Part shown: in pieces, positions 17,772-27,116 of the stretch
How positions within the stretch are numbered: the stretch's first letter is position 1
Layout of the letters: each line of letters starts with the position of its first letter
Source: Paracoccaceae bacterium
GTDB taxonomy: Bacteria > Pseudomonadota > Alphaproteobacteria > Rhodobacterales > Rhodobacteraceae
Direction: 5' to 3'
NCBI GenBank assembly: GCA_022448925.1
Contig: JAKVCP010000010.1
Location: 1 to 64,000 of the forward strand
DNA: 64,000 nucleotides
Made by a program: the position numbers and the translations under genes
Notes under the pieces: model-generated
Told to the model about the DNA's origin: nothing
Database searches by the model: none
Seen by the model: only the letters and a program-made list of their open reading frames with translations

Positions 17772-18599
17772 ATGAAGTATCTCTTTTACGGAAACTGCCA
17801 AGTCGAAAAACTGTGCGGAGCGCTTGGCATGCAGAACCCTGATCATGAGTTCTTCTATGCCGGCAACTCGAACAGGGTTGCCAATTTTGATCGTGCAAAG
17901 TCGGACAAATTGATGCAGGACGCGGATTTCGTGGTGTCCCAGACGGTTTTGAACAAAAAGAACCCGGATTATCACGAAGCCATTCGGGAACGGCTGGGGC
18001 CAAAGGTGTCCTTGATGCCCTACATCTTTGTCGACGGGTTGTATTCGGCATCGGCAACACGCAATCAGAAACTCTTGGGTGGCGTTCTGGGTGACAGCTA
18101 TATCGCTGCAGAACTGGAAGAGCGCGAGGTGCCCGAGGTGCTAGCCCGTTTCAAGGATGGCGCGTTGGATTTCAATCACAAGGATCGGTTGGAAAAGAGC
18201 CTCAAAGAACTGCGCCGGCGGGAAGGCGTGTGTGACTACAAACTTTATGACCGGGTTTCGGCCGAGTGCCTGGAAGAACGGATCATGATCACCCACAACC
18301 ATCCGATGCCCGGGATGCTGAATGGTCTTGCCACGCAGATCGCCGATGCGCATGGGCTGAAGTTTGAGCCGGTGGATGCCTCTCATCCTGAGCGGTACAA
18401 GGCCATGATGTTGCCGCGTGGGGCACAGATCCTGTCCCCTTTCACCATCGCGGACATCGGGGCGGCTTATCCGGCAGATGATGACTGGTATGAACAGGGT
18501 ACCGAATTGGTGTGCAGTGTTGCAAAGGCCATGGGGAAGTCCCTGAAGGGCATCGAAAAGACCGCACCTCGCAAGAAACGGTTTTTCGGCCTGATTTAA
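17772..18599 (+). CDS. WcbI-domain protein (putative polysaccharide acetyltransferase family)
   Basis: 275 residues. The beginning MKYLFYGNCQVEKL is the hallmark of the WcbI domain, where GNCQ carries likely active residues; the middle has ITHNHPMPGMLN with a conserved HPxxxM-like pattern, and the end is basic. WcbI of Burkholderia capsule clusters is a coenzyme-A-binding enzyme thought to acetylate the polysaccharide. Here the gene is an orphan, with no glycosyltransferase, export or polysaccharide gene in the window, so its target is unknown. The ATG at 17772 is preferred over a TTG six bases earlier. Tandem 16-base repeats begin 7 bases after the stop. Confidence 0.8.
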   Translation: MKYLFYGNCQVEKLCGALGMQNPDHEFFYAGNSNRVANFDRAKSDKLMQDADFVVSQTVLNKKNPDYHEAIRERLGPKVSLMPYIFVDGLYSASATRNQKLLGGVLGDSYIAAELEEREVPEVLARFKDGALDFNHKDRLEKSLKELRRREGVCDYKLYDRVSAECLEERIMITHNHPMPGMLNGLATQIADAHGLKFEPVDASHPERYKAMMLPRGAQILSPFTIADIGAAYPADDDWYEQGTELVCSVAKAMGKSLKGIEKTAPRKKRFFGLI

Positions 18600-18605
18600 A
18601 TGTCG

Positions 18606-18669
18606 CCTGACTCAAGGTCGACCTGACCCAAGTTTGACCTGACCCAAGTTTGACCTGACCAAAGTGTGA
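18606..18669 (+). repeat. Four tandem 16-base repeats
   Basis: Units begin at 18606, 18622, 18638 and 18654. The second and third are identical (CCTGACCCAAGTTTGA); the first and fourth differ at a few bases, and a degenerate fifth begins at 18670. The 16-base period is not a multiple of three. It fills the start of the 271-base gap between the WcbI gene and the methyltransferase. No further gene is seen in that gap. Confidence 0.9.
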
Positions 18670-18870
18670 CCCGATACAAACCCCGAGGCACGCTCTGCTG
18701 CGCTGTCCGGCCCACCGCCTGCACCTTGGCAGTGGGGGGGCAGCAAGCAGGATCCAGAACCGGACCTGCAAAAATGCATGTTGCAAATGCGGGTTCGCGG
18801 GATTTTACGCAAGGGCCTCGCTGTCTAGTCTGATGTCAGACACTCATATGGCACGGATCACGAGGACAAA

Positions 18871-19491
18871 ATGTCAGACGCAGGTTTCTGGAACGATCTG
18901 GCGCGCAAATACGCGACCCATCAGATCAAGGACCCCGAAAGTTATGAATACACGCTGGATCGTACGCTCAGCTATCTCACAGCCACTGATCGCGTGCTGG
19001 AGCTGGGGTGCGGAACCGGATCCACTGCTTTGCGTATAGCTCCGGCGGTGGGCGAAATGGTGGCCACTGATTTTTCGTCCGAGATGATTTTGATCGCGCG
19101 CGAAAAAGCAGAGGCCGCGGCGATCACCGGCCTTAGCTTTGAGGTCGCAGGCGCAGACGATGCCGCGGACGGAGCCGCGCCCTTTGATGCCGTCCTGGCG
19201 TTCAACCTGATCCATCTTCTTCCGGATCCCAAGAACCACATCGCCGCCATGGCGGCCCGTCTGACGCCGGGCGGTTATTTGATCACCAAGACGCCATGCT
19301 TGTCCAAACGGGCGTGGATGTTCAAGCCCGCGATCTTTGTCATGCGGATGATTGGCAAGGCGCCGCGAAACGTCAACTTTTTCAGTTTTGCGCAGTATGA
19401 CGAGATGATGCGCGCGGCAGGTCTGGTAGTCGTTGAAACCGATGTCCGACCCGAGCCGTTTAGTCGCTATTTGGTCGCGCGAAAACGCTAG
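18871..19491 (+). CDS. Class I SAM-dependent methyltransferase
   Basis: 206 residues. Motif I VLELGCGTGSTAL, acidic motif II at VATDFSS, motif IV FDAVLAFNLIHLL and a post-motif LTPGGYLITKT mark a Rossmann-fold SAM methyltransferase of the Methyltransf_11/UbiE-like group. The residues after motif IV (a segment with FFSFAQYDEMMRAAGL) are like those of small-molecule methyltransferases. The methyl acceptor cannot be predicted. The start ATG has CGAGGACA just upstream. It is alone, converging on selO with 23 bases between the stops, so it has its own terminator or shares one. Confidence 0.88.
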   Translation: MSDAGFWNDLARKYATHQIKDPESYEYTLDRTLSYLTATDRVLELGCGTGSTALRIAPAVGEMVATDFSSEMILIAREKAEAAAITGLSFEVAGADDAADGAAPFDAVLAFNLIHLLPDPKNHIAAMAARLTPGGYLITKTPCLSKRAWMFKPAIFVMRMIGKAPRNVNFFSFAQYDEMMRAAGLVVVETDVRPEPFSRYLVARKR

Positions 19492-19514
19492 ACCTCAGGT
19501 CCGCCAACCAGTCC

Positions 19515-20933
19515 TCAGGTCCCACAAAAGGTGGCTTTCACTACTTCATCGGGCAGCGGTGGATGGGTTAGCGCTGTCGCATCGGGTTGAGGGTCAAAGG
19601 GCCGTGACAGCACATGGTGAAGGTGATGAAAATAGCTGTCGTCACCGTCGACGGCGGCGGTGATCATCTGTTCGATCCGATGGTTGCGGGGGATGAAGAC
19701 GGGGTTTGCCTTTGCCATGATCGCGTCAGGGTTGGCCTCGCCCGCAAGTCGGGCGGTCCAGGTGATCTGCCAGTCGTCAAAAGCGCTGGGGTCTGTGAAC
19801 TGGTCTCGCGCGCCACCGTCTCCTAACGCCCGAAACGTATTGGTGAAATCGGCTTGGTTGGCTGACATGCGGGCGAGCAAATCCATGATAAGCTTTGCAT
19901 CTTCGGTCTGCGGTTCTGCCAGACCGATTTTTGCACCGAACTGTTGCAGCCAGGCTTTTCGGATCAGATCTGGCATGCCACGTACCAGCTGGGTGAACTC
20001 TTCGATGGTCTGTTCGGTATCTGCGCACAAAGGTACCAGCGCGGTGGCAAACTGCGCCATGTTCCAGACGATCACATCCGCCTGCGCGCCATAAGCATAG
20101 CGCCCCTGCCGGTCGATAGAGCTGAACACCGTCTCGGGATGGTATGCATCCAGAAAGGCGCAGGGCCCATAATCTATGGTCTCGCCCGAGATCGCACAGT
20201 TGTCGGTATTCATAACACCATGAATGAAGCCAAACGACATCCACTGCGCCACAAGGCGTGCCTGCGCGTCGATCACCTGGCGTAGCACGTCGGCGGGTGT
20301 TTGTGCCGTCGGATAGTGACGCGCAACGGTATAGTCGAACAGGCGATGCAGCGCCTCAAGATCCTGCCGGGCTGAAAATACCTGAAAGGTGCCGACCCTC
20401 AGGTGGCTTTTTGCGACGCGGGTCAGCACAGCGCCGGGCAGTACGGTTTCGCGATAGACCTGTTCGCCGGTGCGCACTGCGGCCAAGGCCCGCGTGGTCG
20501 GCACGCCAAGCGCGGCCATCGCTTCGCTGACGATGTATTCGCGCAACACCGGTCCCAACCAGGCACGCCCGTCGCCAGAACGGCTAAACGGGGTCCGGCC
20601 GGAACCCTTGAGCTGAATGTCGCGCCGAACACCGTCACGCCCAAGCGTTTCTCCCAGCAGGATTGCACGTCCGTCGCCCAGCTGTGGGTTGTAGTGGCCG
20701 AACTGATGCCCGGCATAAAGTTGTGCCAGCGGCTCTGCGCCCTCTGGCACAGTGTTGCCGGAGAATACCTGAGCAAGTTCCGCCGTGTCGCCGCCGGTGA
20801 GCCCCAGCTGTTCGGCCAAGGGGGCATTGAACGCGATGAGCGAGGGCGACTTTACAGGAGTTGGGTCAAGCCGGGCGTGAAATCCCGCCGGCAAGGCGGC
20901 AAAGCTGTTGTCGAAAGGAATATGCAAGGTCAT
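19515..20933 (-). CDS. selO: SelO/YdiU-family protein AMPylator
   Basis: 472 residues, the normal bacterial length (UPF0061). Pseudokinase-fold features are seen: [20 protein letters not shown], the nucleotide lysine region [13 protein letters not shown], and HGVMNTDN with the metal-binding DYGPCAFLD. SelO transfers AMP from ATP to proteins and takes part in oxidative-stress response in E. coli; function here is by family. The C-terminus FCGT keeps a cysteine where eukaryotic SelO has selenocysteine nearby. It is the third gene of a leftward run, 39 bases after the GNAT gene. Confidence 0.93.
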   Translation of the reverse strand: MTLHIPFDNSFAALPAGFHARLDPTPVKSPSLIAFNAPLAEQLGLTGGDTAELAQVFSGNTVPEGAEPLAQLYAGHQFGHYNPQLGDGRAILLGETLGRDGVRRDIQLKGSGRTPFSRSGDGRAWLGPVLREYIVSEAMAALGVPTTRALAAVRTGEQVYRETVLPGAVLTRVAKSHLRVGTFQVFSARQDLEALHRLFDYTVARHYPTAQTPADVLRQVIDAQARLVAQWMSFGFIHGVMNTDNCAISGETIDYGPCAFLDAYHPETVFSSIDRQGRYAYGAQADVIVWNMAQFATALVPLCADTEQTIEEFTQLVRGMPDLIRKAWLQQFGAKIGLAEPQTEDAKLIMDLLARMSANQADFTNTFRALGDGGARDQFTDPSAFDDWQITWTARLAGEANPDAIMAKANPVFIPRNHRIEQMITAAVDGDDSYFHHLHHVLSRPFDPQPDATALTHPPLPDEVVKATFCGT

Positions 20934-20972
20934 GGCCCAGATATAGGCACGCGGAACCCGCGCGACCAGCCA

Positions 20973-21422
20973 CTAAAATGCGCGCGACATCAGGTGGTGG
21001 TTATCGCGTCTTTTGAAATGCGCGCGTTCGAACAGATGTCTGGCCCTGTCATTGTCTGCGCCTACCTCAAGGTGCAGGGCTGTCAAACCGGCCTCCTTCA
21101 GGGCCTTGGCCAGCCGTGTCAAAGCCTCGGTCGCGATCCCGCGGCCCCGAACGGCAGGGCGGACAAAGATTTCATCCACGATGCCGGAAAGCCCGCCGCA
21201 TTGCATCGACCAGCCAAAGCCAATGCTGACATATCCAACGGGTGCGCGCTCTGGTCCGATCAGGTAAACCACACCGTGAGGAGACCCCGCAAGCACAGGT
21301 GTCAGTGCCTGCCTGCGCTGGATGTCATCCAGATCCAGCTCGTTTTCGCGTTGCAATGCGCTCATCATCAGCAACAGCTTTTCCATGTGTTCCGGCCGCG
21401 CAATGTGCAGGGCTGTGCTCAC
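20973..21422 (-). CDS. GNAT-family N-acetyltransferase
   Basis: 149 residues with the GNAT acetyl-CoA loop VRPAVRGRGIATEAL (the R-G-x-G-I/A motif) and the strand-helix order of the fold, ending with the usual ARHLFERAHF pattern. It would acetylate an amine on a small molecule or protein; the substrate is unknown. It starts at a GTG whose GTGA overlaps the stop of the nucleoside hydrolase, which indicates translational coupling. The gene next downstream is selO. No signal peptide, so cytoplasmic. Confidence 0.85.
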   Translation of the reverse strand: MSTALHIARPEHMEKLLLMMSALQRENELDLDDIQRRQALTPVLAGSPHGVVYLIGPERAPVGYVSIGFGWSMQCGGLSGIVDEIFVRPAVRGRGIATEALTRLAKALKEAGLTALHLEVGADNDRARHLFERAHFKRRDNHHLMSRAF

Positions 21423-22360
21423 AGGTTTGCCAGACGTTCGGTCAGAAGATCAAAGAAGCCATCTGCGTCGATCTCGCCGATAAAGGTGGCATTGGGCGAG
21501 CGGTCCGTGACGCGCCACCAGTCCGCTACGGTCATTCCCAGCGTCAGCTCTGACGTGGTTTCGATCTCGACGTTGATATGGCGGCCGGAAAAGAGCTCTG
21601 GTTTGATCAGATAGGCGGTAACGCAGGGGTCATGCAAAGGCGCGCCGTTTGAGCCGTATTTTTCCTTGTCAAACCGTTCAAAGAAATCCGTCATCTCGGC
21701 GACGGCGATGCCGGCTTTCGTGCCCAGGGCGCGAAACGCGTCGTTTCGGGGTTTGGTCACCAGCGCCTTGTGGGTTACATCGAGGGGCATCATAGTAATA
21801 GGAATTCCGGATTTAAACACAATTTCAGCAGCTTCCGGGTCAACGTAAATGTTGAACTCAGCCGCAGGCGTGATGTTTCCGACCTCAAAATAGGCCCCTC
21901 CCATCAATACGATCTCCTGCACGCGTGCGGCCAGGTCAGGCGCCTGTTTCAGCGCTGTTGCCACGTTGGTCAGCGGACCAAGCGGGCAAAGGGTGACTGT
22001 GCCGGCCGGATGTTGGCGGAGGGTTTCGATGATGAAGTCCACGGCATGTCCGTCCTGCAACGGCATCGTTGGGTCAGGCAGATCTGGCCCGTCAAGGCCG
22101 GTCTTGCCGTGCACGTGCTCTGCTGTGACCAAGGCGCGCGCCATCGGCGTATCGCATCCCGAGAATACCTTGACTTCGGGTTTGCCGGCCAACTCGCAGA
22201 CAATCCGGGCATTCTTGGCAGTCAGTGACAACGGAACATTGCCGGCCACAGCGGTGATGCCCAGCACGTCAATCTCTTTGGGAGAGGCCAAGGCCAGCAG
22301 GATTGCAACCGCGTCGTCCTGACCTGGGTCGGTGTCGATGATGATCTTTCTTGCGGGCAT
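21419..22360 (-). CDS. Nucleoside hydrolase (IunH family)
   Basis: 313 residues. The N-terminal DTDPGQDDA at 9-17 is the calcium-binding and catalytic aspartate cluster of inosine-uridine nucleoside N-ribohydrolases; the later ligand lies in the HDPC segment (APLHDPCVTAYL). It splits purine or pyrimidine nucleosides into base and ribose in the cytoplasm, for salvage. A strong GGAGG lies 6 bases before the ATG. First gene of the run hydrolase-GNAT-selO. Base preference cannot be told from sequence. Confidence 0.93.
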   Translation of the reverse strand: MPARKIIIDTDPGQDDAVAILLALASPKEIDVLGITAVAGNVPLSLTAKNARIVCELAGKPEVKVFSGCDTPMARALVTAEHVHGKTGLDGPDLPDPTMPLQDGHAVDFIIETLRQHPAGTVTLCPLGPLTNVATALKQAPDLAARVQEIVLMGGAYFEVGNITPAAEFNIYVDPEAAEIVFKSGIPITMMPLDVTHKALVTKPRNDAFRALGTKAGIAVAEMTDFFERFDKEKYGSNGAPLHDPCVTAYLIKPELFSGRHINVEIETTSELTLGMTVADWWRVTDRSPNATFIGEIDADGFFDLLTERLANL

Positions 22361-22433
22361 CGTGGCCTCCGTTTCAGGGCATCAGAGGACAGTCCTGACA
22401 GAGCCGGCGTTGCCCCGCAAGAGGAATTGCAAC

Positions 22434-23246
22434 TCAGCCTCCGCTTGATTTTTCCTCGGCCTTGATGGCATCCCAAAGTGCGTCCATTTCCGTCAGATCG
22501 CTGTCTTCGGGCCGGCGGCCGTCAGCTGCAAGTCGTGCCTCTATCGCATTGAAACGACGCGTGAATTTAGCATTTGCAGCGCGCAGTGACTCTTCGGGAT
22601 CGATACCCATGTGGCGCGCCAAATTGGCCGCGACAAACAGAAAATCCCCAAATTCTTCTTGCCGTTCTGCGGGCGTTTTGGCCTCATGGATTTCTTGTGC
22701 CTCTTCGACAAGCTTGTCCAGAACCTGGTCTGTGTTTGGCCAGTCAAAGCCGACCCGTGCGGCGCGATTTTGCAGCTTGACCGCGCGCGTCATCGCCGGA
22801 AGACCCAACGCAACACCATCAAGAGTGCCCTTTTGTGCAACAAGGGCGCGCTCAGCTGCCTTGACAGATTCCCAATCCCGCACCTGTTGCTCTGCGCTTT
22901 TGTCTCGGCTTTGATCACCAAAAACATGCGGATGGCGTGCGACCATCTTGTTGCCGATCGCATTGGCAACATCGTCAAAGCTGAACAGGCCGGCCTCTTC
23001 GGACATTTGCGTGTGATACACCGTTTGCAGAAGCAGATCGCCAAGCTCGCCCTTCAACTCGGTCCAGGCTTTGCGTTCAATGGCATCTGCGACTTCATAG
23101 GCCTCTTCGATGGTGTAGGGGGCAATCGAATGAAAGTCCTGTTCGATATCCCAAGGGCAGCCGGTATCGGGATCACGCAGGCGGCGCATGATTTCGAGCA
23201 AGCGGGGCAGTCCGCCTTTTTGATCAAAAATAAGGTCGTCTGTCAT
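22434..23246 (-). CDS. mazG: Nucleoside triphosphate pyrophosphohydrolase
   Basis: 270 residues with two MazG repeats, as in E. coli MazG. The first repeat has EEAYEVADAI followed by ELGDLL, the second EEAQEI followed by EEFGDFLF; these glutamates and aspartates bind magnesium. The opening GCPWDIEQ is characteristic. It hydrolyses NTPs and dNTPs to monophosphates and pyrophosphate, and modulates ppGpp or cleans oxidised nucleotides. It stands alone, divergent from the first M20 gene with 63 bases between the starts. Confidence 0.95.
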   Translation of the reverse strand: MTDDLIFDQKGGLPRLLEIMRRLRDPDTGCPWDIEQDFHSIAPYTIEEAYEVADAIERKAWTELKGELGDLLLQTVYHTQMSEEAGLFSFDDVANAIGNKMVARHPHVFGDQSRDKSAEQQVRDWESVKAAERALVAQKGTLDGVALGLPAMTRAVKLQNRAARVGFDWPNTDQVLDKLVEEAQEIHEAKTPAERQEEFGDFLFVAANLARHMGIDPEESLRAANAKFTRRFNAIEARLAADGRRPEDSDLTEMDALWDAIKAEEKSSGG

Positions 23247-23309
23247 TGCCTGTCTCGCTGTGCTGGTGTCAGATTAGGGATGCGCCATCGCGCACAAGGA
23301 GTCCAGTAC

Positions 23310-24473
23310 ATGCCTGTCGTCAACCGCATCGCCGAATTCGCCAAAGACATCGCCGCATGGCGGCGTCATCTGCACGCGCATCCAGAGTTGGGCCTTGATT
23401 GCCACCAGACAGCGGCTTTTGTGGTTCAGCGCTTGCGTGAGATGGGGGTCGACGAAATACACGAGGGGATCGCGCAGACGGGCGTCGTGGCAATGATTCG
23501 CGGGCAGGGGGCCGGACCGACAACCGGTTTGCGCGCTGATATGGACGCCTTGCCGATGCAAGAGGCCACCGGCGTCGAGCATGCCTCTACGGTTGCGGGG
23601 CGGATGCACGCCTGCGGGCATGACGGGCATACGGCCATGCTTTTGGGGGCTGCCCGCTACCTTTCAGAAACACGGAAATTTTCAGGATCGGTTGCCCTGA
23701 TCTTTCAACCCGCCGAAGAAACGATCGGAGGCGGGCGGATCATGGTCGAGGAAGGGATGATGGAGAGGTTCGGAATCGACGAGGTCTATGCCCTGCACAC
23801 CGATCCCTTTGCACCTCTCGGCGAATTTCGGACGCGCTCTGGCCCGTTGATGGCAGCCGTTGACGATTGGCAGATCACCGTCACCGGCTTCGGCGGGCAT
23901 GCGGCCTATCCCAACACATGCCGTGATCCCATGATGGCAGCACTTGGTATCGGACAGGCCCTTCAGACCATCGTGTCACGCAACTCTGATCCATTGGATC
24001 CACTGGTTGTTTCGATCACGCAAATTCACGGCGGAAGCGCGATGAACATCACGCCAGAGACGGTGACCTTGTCAGGCACGGTGCGCAGTTTTTCGGCCGC
24101 CAACCGGGATCTGGCCGAGACACGGATGACCCAGATCGTCGAGGGACAAGCCGCGGCTTTTGGTGTGGTGGGCTCTGTTGCATATCAGCGCAACTATCCG
24201 CCCACGATCAATCATGACACGCAGACTGTCAAAGCTGCGGATGTGGCTGAAGAGATCGTCGGCGCCGATCGCGTCACGCGTGACTATCCGCCTGAAATGG
24301 GCGCCGAAGATTTTTCTTATATGCTAGAGCGTCGTCCCGGTGCCTTCCTGTTTCTCGGTCAGGGCATCGGTCCGTCAGTTCACCATCCTGAGTTTGATTT
24401 CAATGACGAGGCCGCCCCCATCGGTGCGTCATTCTTTGCGCGGCTGATCGAACGGCTTCAGCCCGTTTCATAA
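23310..24473 (+). CDS. M20-family amidohydrolase (first of a tandem pair)
   Basis: 387 residues from the ATG with AAGGAG 9 bases upstream; the long open frame before it is antisense to mazG. M20D features: LRADMDALPM, MHACGHDGHTAMLLG with metal ligands C and H, QPAEE, the dimerisation-lobe GGHAAYP and the C-terminal HHPEFDFND. The family removes acyl groups from amino acids or related amides (hippurate, N-acetyl amino acids). The usual LHN and PH motifs read LHT and PN here, so substrate preference may differ from the second copy. The ten-base gap to its paralogue and the following ureohydrolase suggest one catabolic operon. Confidence 0.92.
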   Translation: MPVVNRIAEFAKDIAAWRRHLHAHPELGLDCHQTAAFVVQRLREMGVDEIHEGIAQTGVVAMIRGQGAGPTTGLRADMDALPMQEATGVEHASTVAGRMHACGHDGHTAMLLGAARYLSETRKFSGSVALIFQPAEETIGGGRIMVEEGMMERFGIDEVYALHTDPFAPLGEFRTRSGPLMAAVDDWQITVTGFGGHAAYPNTCRDPMMAALGIGQALQTIVSRNSDPLDPLVVSITQIHGGSAMNITPETVTLSGTVRSFSAANRDLAETRMTQIVEGQAAAFGVVGSVAYQRNYPPTINHDTQTVKAADVAEEIVGADRVTRDYPPEMGAEDFSYMLERRPGAFLFLGQGIGPSVHHPEFDFNDEAAPIGASFFARLIERLQPVS

Positions 24474-24483
24474 AGGAGACCCC

Positions 24484-25656
24484 ATGCCGGTCCTAAACCG
24501 TATCGCTGATTATCAAACTGATCTGACAGCCTGGCGCAGGCATCTTCATCAGATGCCTGAACTGGATCTGGAATGCTTTAAGACCGCATCTTTTGTTGTT
24601 GAAAGATTGCGGGAATTTGGAGTTGACGACATTCATGAAGGTATCGCGAGCAGTGGTGTTGTTGCCCTGATCCATGGTCGTGAACCAGGGGGAACGGTCG
24701 GTTTGCGGGCTGACATGGATGCGCTGCCCATGACTGAAAAATCCGGGGTTGACCACGCATCTCAATCACCGGGCAAGATGCATGCCTGCGGCCATGACGG
24801 GCACACGGCGATGCTTCTGGGGGCGGCCCGCTATCTTGCCGAAACGCGGAACTTTGCGGGCACAGTCGCGCTGATCTTTCAGCCTGCGGAAGAGGGATCA
24901 GGCGGCGGTCGCATCATGGTAGAGGAAGGCATGATGGATCGCTTTGGCATCGAACAGGTCTATTCCTTGCACAACGCGCCGGGCGTTCCGCTTGGCCAGA
25001 TAGAGGTTGCGCCCGGTCCGGTCATGGCGGCGGTGGACACCTTCTGGATCGACATCACTGGTGACGGGGGGCACGGCGCCATGCCCGATCAGACACGCGA
25101 CCCGATCATGACAGCTGTGACACTTGTGCAGGCGCTTCAGACAATTGTCAGTCGCAATGTGCCCGCGGTGCAGCAAGTGGTTTTGACCGTGACACAAATC
25201 CACAGTGGTTCGGGCACCAATATCGTGCCGGACACGGCGCAGGTCGTTGGCACTGTGCGCACCTTTGATCCTGTGATGCGGGACCTGGTGGAAAAACGCC
25301 TGACCACGATCACGACACACCAGGCTGCGGCTTTTGACATGGACGCCACTGTCACCTACGAGCGCGGCTATCCGGCCACCGTGAATCACCCCGACGGCAC
25401 ACAGAGTGCGATCCGGGCGGCCAGGGATGTCGTGGGGGCCGCAAACGTCGATGACAATACGATGCCGCGCATGGTGGGCGAGGATTTTTCCTACATGTTG
25501 GAGGCTCGTCCCGGCGCTTACGTGTTTCTGGGCATGGGGGATCGTCCGCAATGCCATCACCCGGCCTATGATTTTGATGATAGTGTCGCGCCTGTTGGGG
25601 CTTCATATTTCGCGCGGCTGATTGAAATGACGCTGCCACTTGCAAAGGACCGTTAA
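24484..25656 (+). CDS. M20-family amidohydrolase (second of a tandem pair)
   Basis: 390 residues, collinear with the preceding gene over its whole length, clearly a duplication that has diverged. Metal ligands in MHACGHDGHTAMLLG, QPAEEGSGGG, LHNAPG (the canonical histidine kept) and CHHPAYDFDD. The lobe motif reads GGHGAMPD where PH is usual. Start ATG with AGGAGAC upstream, 10 bases after the first copy. Three bases after its stop comes the arginase-family gene. A two-enzyme set for related N-acylated substrates is the simplest reading; the substrates are not known. Confidence 0.92.
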   Translation: MPVLNRIADYQTDLTAWRRHLHQMPELDLECFKTASFVVERLREFGVDDIHEGIASSGVVALIHGREPGGTVGLRADMDALPMTEKSGVDHASQSPGKMHACGHDGHTAMLLGAARYLAETRNFAGTVALIFQPAEEGSGGGRIMVEEGMMDRFGIEQVYSLHNAPGVPLGQIEVAPGPVMAAVDTFWIDITGDGGHGAMPDQTRDPIMTAVTLVQALQTIVSRNVPAVQQVVLTVTQIHSGSGTNIVPDTAQVVGTVRTFDPVMRDLVEKRLTTITTHQAAAFDMDATVTYERGYPATVNHPDGTQSAIRAARDVVGAANVDDNTMPRMVGEDFSYMLEARPGAYVFLGMGDRPQCHHPAYDFDDSVAPVGASYFARLIEMTLPLAKDR

Positions 25657-25659
25657 GGC

Positions 25660-26634
25660 ATGTCGCTAGAAGACGCAGAGACAGAGATCGACCACGCATT
25701 CACCCGCGCAGATCTGAAGGGAAAAAGCTTTGAGAACGTCTTTGCCGGCGCACCGTCTTTCCTGCGGCGGCGATATACCAAGGATCTGACGCAGGCCGAG
25801 ATTGCCATCACCGGCATTCCCTTTGATCAGGCGGTGACAAACCGTCCGGGTACCCGGCTTGGGCCACGCGCCATCCGTGAGGCCAGTCTGTTGCAGCCCT
25901 GCGATGCCCCCTATGGCTGGGGCTTTGACCTGTTGTCGGAGTTTGCCATTGCAGACTACGGCGATCTGGCTTTTGACTACGCGGATGTCCCGGCGTTCCC
26001 CGACAAGGTCACCGAGCATTTTGAGCGTATTCTGAAGGCCGGATGCAGCAGCATCGCGCTTGGCGGGGATCACTTTATCACGCTGCCGATCCTCAAGGCC
26101 TATGCCAATCGATTTGGCCCCCTGTCGGTCCTGCAATTCGATGCGCACACCGATACCTGGGCTGACGATCACGCAGATCGGATTGACCACGGAACCTTTA
26201 TGTACAAGGCGGTTCAGGCCGGCTACGTTGATCCTGCGCGCTCTGTGCAGGTGGGCATTCGAACCGACAATCCCGACCCCCTTGGCTTTAACATCATTGA
26301 TGCCCGCGAGGTACATCTTGCTGGGCCAGAGGCAACAGCGGAGAAGATCAAAGGGATCCTTGGCGACACGCCCGCCTATATGACGTTCGACATAGATGCA
26401 TTGGATCCCGCCTTTGCACCGGGCACCGGGACGCCGGTTTGGGGCGGGCTCAGCAGCGCCCAGGCGGCCATCATCTTGCGCAATCTTGCGGGGATCCACA
26501 TTGTCGGAGGGGATGTGGTTGAGGTGTCTCCACCCTTTGATACAACGGGCGCGACAGCAATTGCGGCGGCCCATGTCGCGACAGAAATGCTGTGTCTGTG
26601 GGCATGGACCCGCCGAGACCGCACGGGGGGTTGA
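25660..26634 (+). CDS. Agmatinase/arginase-family ureohydrolase
   Basis: 324 residues, SpeB-like. The binuclear manganese site is complete: GGDHF, FDAHTDTW (DAHxD) and DIDALDP (DxDxxDP). Ureohydrolases split guanidino compounds to urea and an amine: agmatine to putrescine, guanidinobutyrate to GABA, or others. GGDHF with the GTGTPVWGGL segment is of the agmatinase/guanidinobutyrase side rather than arginase. Start ATG 3 bases after the second amidohydrolase stop, so the three genes are one operon. An N-acyl guanidino compound being deacylated and then cleaved would fit, but this is speculation. Confidence 0.92.
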   Translation: MSLEDAETEIDHAFTRADLKGKSFENVFAGAPSFLRRRYTKDLTQAEIAITGIPFDQAVTNRPGTRLGPRAIREASLLQPCDAPYGWGFDLLSEFAIADYGDLAFDYADVPAFPDKVTEHFERILKAGCSSIALGGDHFITLPILKAYANRFGPLSVLQFDAHTDTWADDHADRIDHGTFMYKAVQAGYVDPARSVQVGIRTDNPDPLGFNIIDAREVHLAGPEATAEKIKGILGDTPAYMTFDIDALDPAFAPGTGTPVWGGLSSAQAAIILRNLAGIHIVGGDVVEVSPPFDTTGATAIAAAHVATEMLCLWAWTRRDRTGG

Positions 26635-26696
26635 AACCGGCGGGAAGCGCCCCAAGTCCCGAACAAGACGTTTGACCATATTGGACCTGCCCCAAG

Positions 26697-27116
26697 ATGT
26701 TCGTGATGAAATTCGTTGTTATTGCGCTGATTGCAAGCGCCATCCTGATGCTGGTTTACGTGCGCCTGGCGCCCTCTGATCCGCTGCGTTGGCATGTCGA
26801 TCCCAATGTCACGGACAACGAGGACATGCTGGGTGGCGTCAAGCGCCTGGTGGATGGGGATGCCGCGACATTGAACCGGCTTGATCAGATCATTCGCGGC
26901 ACACCTCGTACCGATGTTCTTGCCGGGTCGGTCGCATCAGATCGCATCACCTACGTCACCCGCAGCCGTGTTGTTGGTTTTCCAGATTACGCCACGGTCG
27001 CGCTGAACGATGGCCAGATAAAGGTCTACAGCCGCCTGCGTTTTGGCAGTTCAGATCTTGGGGTCAACAAGACCCGGGTCGAGGGATGGTTGCAGGCTTT
27101 GCGGCAGGGCGGATGA
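26697..27116 (+). CDS. DUF1499-family membrane-anchored protein
   Basis: 139 residues: an N-terminal hydrophobic segment (about 5-22) acting as signal anchor, then a DUF1499 region with DVLAGS, ITYVTRSRVVGFPDYATV and LRFGSSDLGVN. The family is of unknown function and found in many alphaproteobacteria. The first ATG (26697) and another at 26706 are both possible. Its last 66 bases overlap, tail to tail, with the small cysteine protein on the other strand, unusual for this otherwise tidy genome segment. It lies 62 bases after the ureohydrolase and may or may not belong with it. Confidence 0.8.
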   Translation: MFVMKFVVIALIASAILMLVYVRLAPSDPLRWHVDPNVTDNEDMLGGVKRLVDGDAATLNRLDQIIRGTPRTDVLAGSVASDRITYVTRSRVVGFPDYATVALNDGQIKVYSRLRFGSSDLGVNKTRVEGWLQALRQGG

